Below are positions 60,801 through 64,000 of a stretch of DNA of 64,000 nt, one piece after another. The translations under genes and the position numbers were made by a program. Every line of letters begins with the position of its first letter. The first letter of the stretch is position 1. This DNA is from Marchantia polymorpha subsp. ruderalis (Eukaryota; Streptophyta; Marchantiopsida; Marchantiales; Marchantiaceae). Location of the stretch: positions 11,306,501 to 11,370,500 of the forward strand of contig AP031356.1 of the NCBI GenBank assembly GCA_037833965.1, given 5' to 3'. The notes below the pieces were generated by a model. That model did not search any database. It was not told the origin of the DNA and saw only the letters and a program-made list of their open reading frames with translations.

Positions 60801-61335
60801 AATCTAGATGCAATTCGCTGAGCTTCCGCCTATAGGGTCGCAATTCCTTGTAAGGTACCTTCAGCGGGACCAATTTTTGCACCTTGGCCGTCTTGGATGG
60901 CGCCATGTCTTCAATTCGCGTCTTCGCCGCTAGCAAGGTCGATTGATTCTGCTCTCTCTCACTCTCGCTTGTTCTCGCTCATTATCACAATGTCGGCGCG
61001 AATGTCCTCGTTCTACCCTTACTCTCGATAACCTAACATTCTTCTCACGCGCGCGAATTGGTACCCTCGGCGCGTGCAAACATTGTCCGATCCTTCGTGA
61101 ATTTACATTGATCTTTCGGTCTTCGCCGAAGACCCGACTATTGCATCCTCTAAAATGACAGCGCCGAAGGTCCGAAGATCCAAAGGTCTTGGGCCGAAGA
61201 CGAATCCGACTTTCTAACTAACTTTCCCATAATTCTTCTAACTTCTACCACTTAGGACTTATACGTCTACATTCTAAGACAAATATGTTTATGTTTTTGT
61301 TAATTTTGTAAAAAACAAAAAAACTAAGCACCACA
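57812..61335 (-). mobile_element. TGT...ACA element, copy 2 (3524 bp), with 5-bp target duplication
   Basis: The left end is TGTGATAGCCAACAAAT and the right end, inverted, is TGTGGTGCTTAG. Perfect duplications CTTAT lie at 57807-57811 and 61336-61340. The terminal sequences align with copy 1 at the trailer end (CCCACAGAGACAGATGCAACA; GTCACTCCCAGAA). The leader end contains AAAATTAACAAAAACATAAA, which is identical in copy 3. It interrupts an old copia between the gag zinc knuckle and the protease. Confidence 0.85.
58532..60906 (-). pseudogene. Broken copy of the element-encoded coiled-coil protein
   Basis: The start MAPSKTAKVQKLVPLKVPY at 60906 opens the conserved N-domain (LDFLLWNWN, VLGRCAG, FMFEKDSVKI) until a stop near 60547. 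There copy 3 has a Trp codon. The domain continues with YKDPMRRAIAL and AWQVGFFERMM, then a basic linker (LAKRRKVMADD). The second block (SLKYLDKKREKY, SYVELIRHRT) lies at 59326-59715, the coiled coil at 59030-59407 and the third block (CLYGFALW) at 58532-58789. Several stops and frameshifts mean no full protein. The same block order as copy 1 confirms the family. Confidence 0.8.
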
Positions 61336-61340
61336 CTTAT

Positions 61341-61619
61341 GATGACAAAGATGTCTCCTATGCAGTTTACAAAGAGATTTTGATGATGTTTGGATTTTAG
61401 GGTTGTTTGATCTTATCACATTTATTACATTATCTTACACTCATCACGATGTAGGGCAGTGAATGTTGGAAGGTGAGTTGCTAATGACTGCACCGAAACT
61501 AAGACTAAATACTATGTACGACGGTGTAGGTTGCTGCACAGTGGAGCTCAAAATAAGCAAAAAGAAAATTTTTTGTAGTACCTTGCTAATCAGGCAAGGC
61601 ACCTGTGTATCAAAACATG
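61341..61619 (+). other. Remainder of the interrupted + copia and junction DNA
   Basis: The first about 110 bases continue the + copia relic with a protease-like DVWIL stretch and stops. The rest up to about 61619 is non-coding and may include LTR sequence of the minus-strand copia that follows; a TGGTATTAACATG start on the minus strand near 61630 is a candidate LTR boundary. Confidence 0.35.
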
Positions 61620-61629
61620 TTAATACCAA

Positions 61630-62675
61630 CTTCCATTCCATTCTATATCACCCCTTGCTCCCAATTCCTTCACATTGATTCTACTGTCATGGCGAACCGT
61701 CATGATCTTCAAGTTGTTTTTGTCAAGTTGAGAGGCTGGAGGCGAAGTTGTTGAACAAAATCTTGTGCTTTGCTGGAGGAAGAGGCTTGGTAAGACCATC
61801 TTTAATCTCATCTGCAGATCTCACATACTGTAGTCGTAGATTGCCCTTTGCAAACTACTCACGAATATAGTGATATTTTACTACAATGTGCTTTCTCTTC
61901 TGATGCAACTCAGGGTTCTCGGAAACTTTGAGACAACCTTGGTTGTCAACCAAAAGCAGTGGAGATTGGACACTCTTGTCGATGTAACCCAAGTCCTTGA
62001 GGATATATCGAAACCAAGTAGCTTCTTGAGATGCCATAGTTGCGGCAACGTACTCAGCTTCAGTTGTGAACAAGGTAACACAGTCTTGGCGCTTTGATCT
62101 GGCATTTGCAATACCTTCAAAGAACAACCAGCAATATCTGGTTGTCGAACGATAGGTTGCAAGACATCCCGCAAAATTTGTATCTGTATATCCATGGAAT
62201 TGACCGTATGTATGATCGTATTCACCATCGTAGATAATTGCTAAATAGACAGTGACTCTCAGGTAATGAAACACTCTCTTGGCTGCAAACATTTGGTCTT
62301 TGGACGGATTGACTAAGAGTCTTGACAGTACACCACACATGTACAAGATATCTGGTCGAGTGTGAATGGCGAGATACATCAATGATCCAACCATTGACTG
62401 ATACAATTGGATCTCATGCTTTGAGGCTTGAGCAATATTGGAAACCATCTTTTCTTCATACCACAATTCATTGGAGAATCCACAAGACAAGCCTTGGACA
62501 TGACAAATTTGTCCAGTATCTTCAAGATATAGGCATCCTCGCAGAGTGAAATAGTGCCTTTGCTCCAATCACGTGTAATACGCACTCCAAGAAAGTACTT
62601 AGCAGGATCCATGTCATCGACTTCAAATTCAAGTGCGAGCTTGGCTTTGAGATCTTCAATAGCCTTCATTGAGGT
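61630..62675 (-). pseudogene. copia RT/RNase H C-terminal relic, different family
   Basis: Minus-strand frames contain the end of reverse transcriptase (FEVDDMDPAKYFLGVRI), MVGSLMYLAIHTRPDI, and RNase H with YTDTNFAG, TTEAEYVAA, LLVDNQGC and the YHYIRE ending, then GLTKPLPPAKH. Short frames (61855-62568 and 62379-62705) overlap with a shift. The sequence differs clearly from the two larger copias. It stops abruptly at 62675/62676, where copy 3 begins inside reverse transcriptase. Confidence 0.85.
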
Positions 62676-64000
62676 TGTGGGGCATACTTTTTCGTTTTTC
62701 TTCAAAAATTAACAAAAACATAAACATATGTGTGTAGAAGATAGTTATATGAGTTGGAAAGAGTAGATTTATAGGAGTTATGATAGTATTAATTAGAATT
62801 CGTCTACGTCCGAAGATCTTCGGATCTTCGTGTCTTCGACGTAGTCTTTCAAGGACGTACGAAGAGCTGCGTCTTTGGCGAAGACATCGGAATCAATTTC
62901 AAATCATGCAACGGGGCCGGACAATGTTCGCATGCGTCGAAAGTTCAACGAGGTGCGGGAGAAGGCAATGTAAGGGCTTCAAGGGTGAAGGGAGTACGAG
63001 TAGACTTCGCGCCGACATTGCGATATCAAGCAAGAACAAGCGAGAGAGAGAGAGGAATTGCAATTGAGCCAATTCGCGACTAGCAAAACGCAAATTGACG
63101 ACATGGCGCCCAAGAAGAGTGAGAAGGTGAGGAAATTGGTTCCCTTGAAGGTGCCTTACAAGGAATTGAGACCCTTCAGACATGAGTTGAGGGAACTACG
63201 GCTTGAATTCCTTTTGTGGAATTGGAATTGCGTCTCAGCGAGTATCTGCAAGGAAGTTATGGACTAGAGCACAGTCGAAGGCGAGGAGCTCCGCAATAAT
63301 CCCATGCTGTGGACTATCAAACATTGGACGACGGTATAGGGACCATGTGCGGGCAGCGAAGGAGACTTGCTATTTGAGAAGAATAGCGTAGGACTTACGC
63401 GCGGCGAGGAATTCTCTTATGGGCCTCTCTTCAAGACTGGAAAACAGGGAACGAATGGATGGAAGACTATCGATTATAAAGATCCGAAGAGAAGGGCGAT
63501 CGCGTTAGGGATCATGCACATCTTACGGCCGGCGCGCACGACTTATGTGACGGCCTGGCAAGTAGAATTCTTTGAACGCAATTTGAAGGGAATGTACTTG
63601 CGTACATTTGGCAAGGATCTTTTACAATCTTGTCTGGGTGAATGCGTCTGATCAATGGACGGGATCTATGACCAATCATCTTACCCCCTTTCTGGTGAAT
63701 TTCTATCGAGGAATGGGATTGCTTACGAGCGATTAGGAGAAGCGATTTCTGAGAAAGCGGGAAATCCTAACGGTTGAATCCAATGAAGGGACTGAAGACG
63801 AGAACCGACCTCCTTCAATTCCAACACACACAACCGCTCGAGGACCAGTGCAGGTGGACGTGGTTCAAAGGCAGGAGCAGCCAAAGAGACGATTGGCAAA
63901 GAGAAGGAAGGTCGTGAGTGATGACGAGGAGGAATTGGCCCACGTGGTAAGAAGGATAGATATGGATGTAAGTGGAGCCAGACAGGACAGAGCTCGCGCA
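62676..64000 (+). mobile_element. TGT... element, copy 3 (partial, runs off the window)
   Basis: Begins TGTGGGGCATAC, followed by AAAATTAACAAAAACATAAA, as in the leader end of copy 2. It interrupts a copia RT codon run in minus-strand orientation (Thr-Ser-Met-Lys after the junction). The adjacent pentamer GAGGT (62671-62675) is the predicted target duplication. The other end lies beyond the window. Confidence 0.75.
63103..64000 (+). pseudogene. Partial, broken copy of the coiled-coil protein gene
   Basis: Starts MAPKKSEKVRKLVPLKVPY at 63103 and follows the N-terminal domain: LEFLLWNWN, stop after ICKEVMD (63265), then CAGSEGDLLFEKNS, YKDPKRRAIAL, AWQVEFFERN and NFYRGMGLL. At least two stops and a frameshift near 63640 interrupt it. 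The frame after about 63700 carries ARGPVQVDV and LAKRRKVVSDDEE, matching copy 2. The rest is outside the window. Confidence 0.75.

Overview
This looks like nuclear DNA from a land plant. It has an intronless DREB-type AP2/ERF transcription factor, Ty1/copia retrotransposons primed by initiator tRNA-Met, plant-style TATA and poly(A) signals, and very AT-rich intergenic DNA. A bryophyte, perhaps a liverwort, is my best guess; that is inference.

Layout. The only clearly intact host gene is the DREB factor at 2888-4303 (+), with a promoter-like region upstream and a poly(A) signal at about 5019. Positions 5.0-25.5 kb are mostly gene-poor. They hold a solo copia LTR (11649-11846), a 986-bp hAT-type miniature element (14174-15159), tandem duplications, hairpins and a few weak open frames. 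A second full-length member of the miniature family lies at 25539-26548 in the opposite orientation and carries its own minisatellite.

Positions 28244-43802 are a nest of elements. An old + strand copia (LTRs 28244-28490 and 43549-43802) sits in a short satellite. Its leader was hit by a 2.6-kb hAT element (29152-31744, 8-bp duplication GTTTAAAC) and by a younger - strand copia of the same family (32456-39456). From 43.8 to 57.8 kb the DNA is an AT-rich desert that ends in another copia relic.

The most interesting content is a family of elements present three times: copy 1 at 48787-53668 (-), copy 2 at 57812-61335 (-), and copy 3 from 62676 past the window end (+). Copies 1 and 2 are bounded by TGT...ACA ends with short imperfect inverted repeats and by perfect 5-bp target duplications (GTCAT and CTTAT). 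They have no long terminal direct repeats and no recognisable transposase, integrase or reverse transcriptase. All three encode versions of one protein, with a conserved Trp-rich N-terminal domain, a disordered middle and a coiled-coil C-terminus. It is an intact 851-codon frame in copy 1 and broken in copies 2 and 3. Copies 2 and 3 sit inside copia relics. I do not recognise the family; it is my candidate for an undescribed mobile system.
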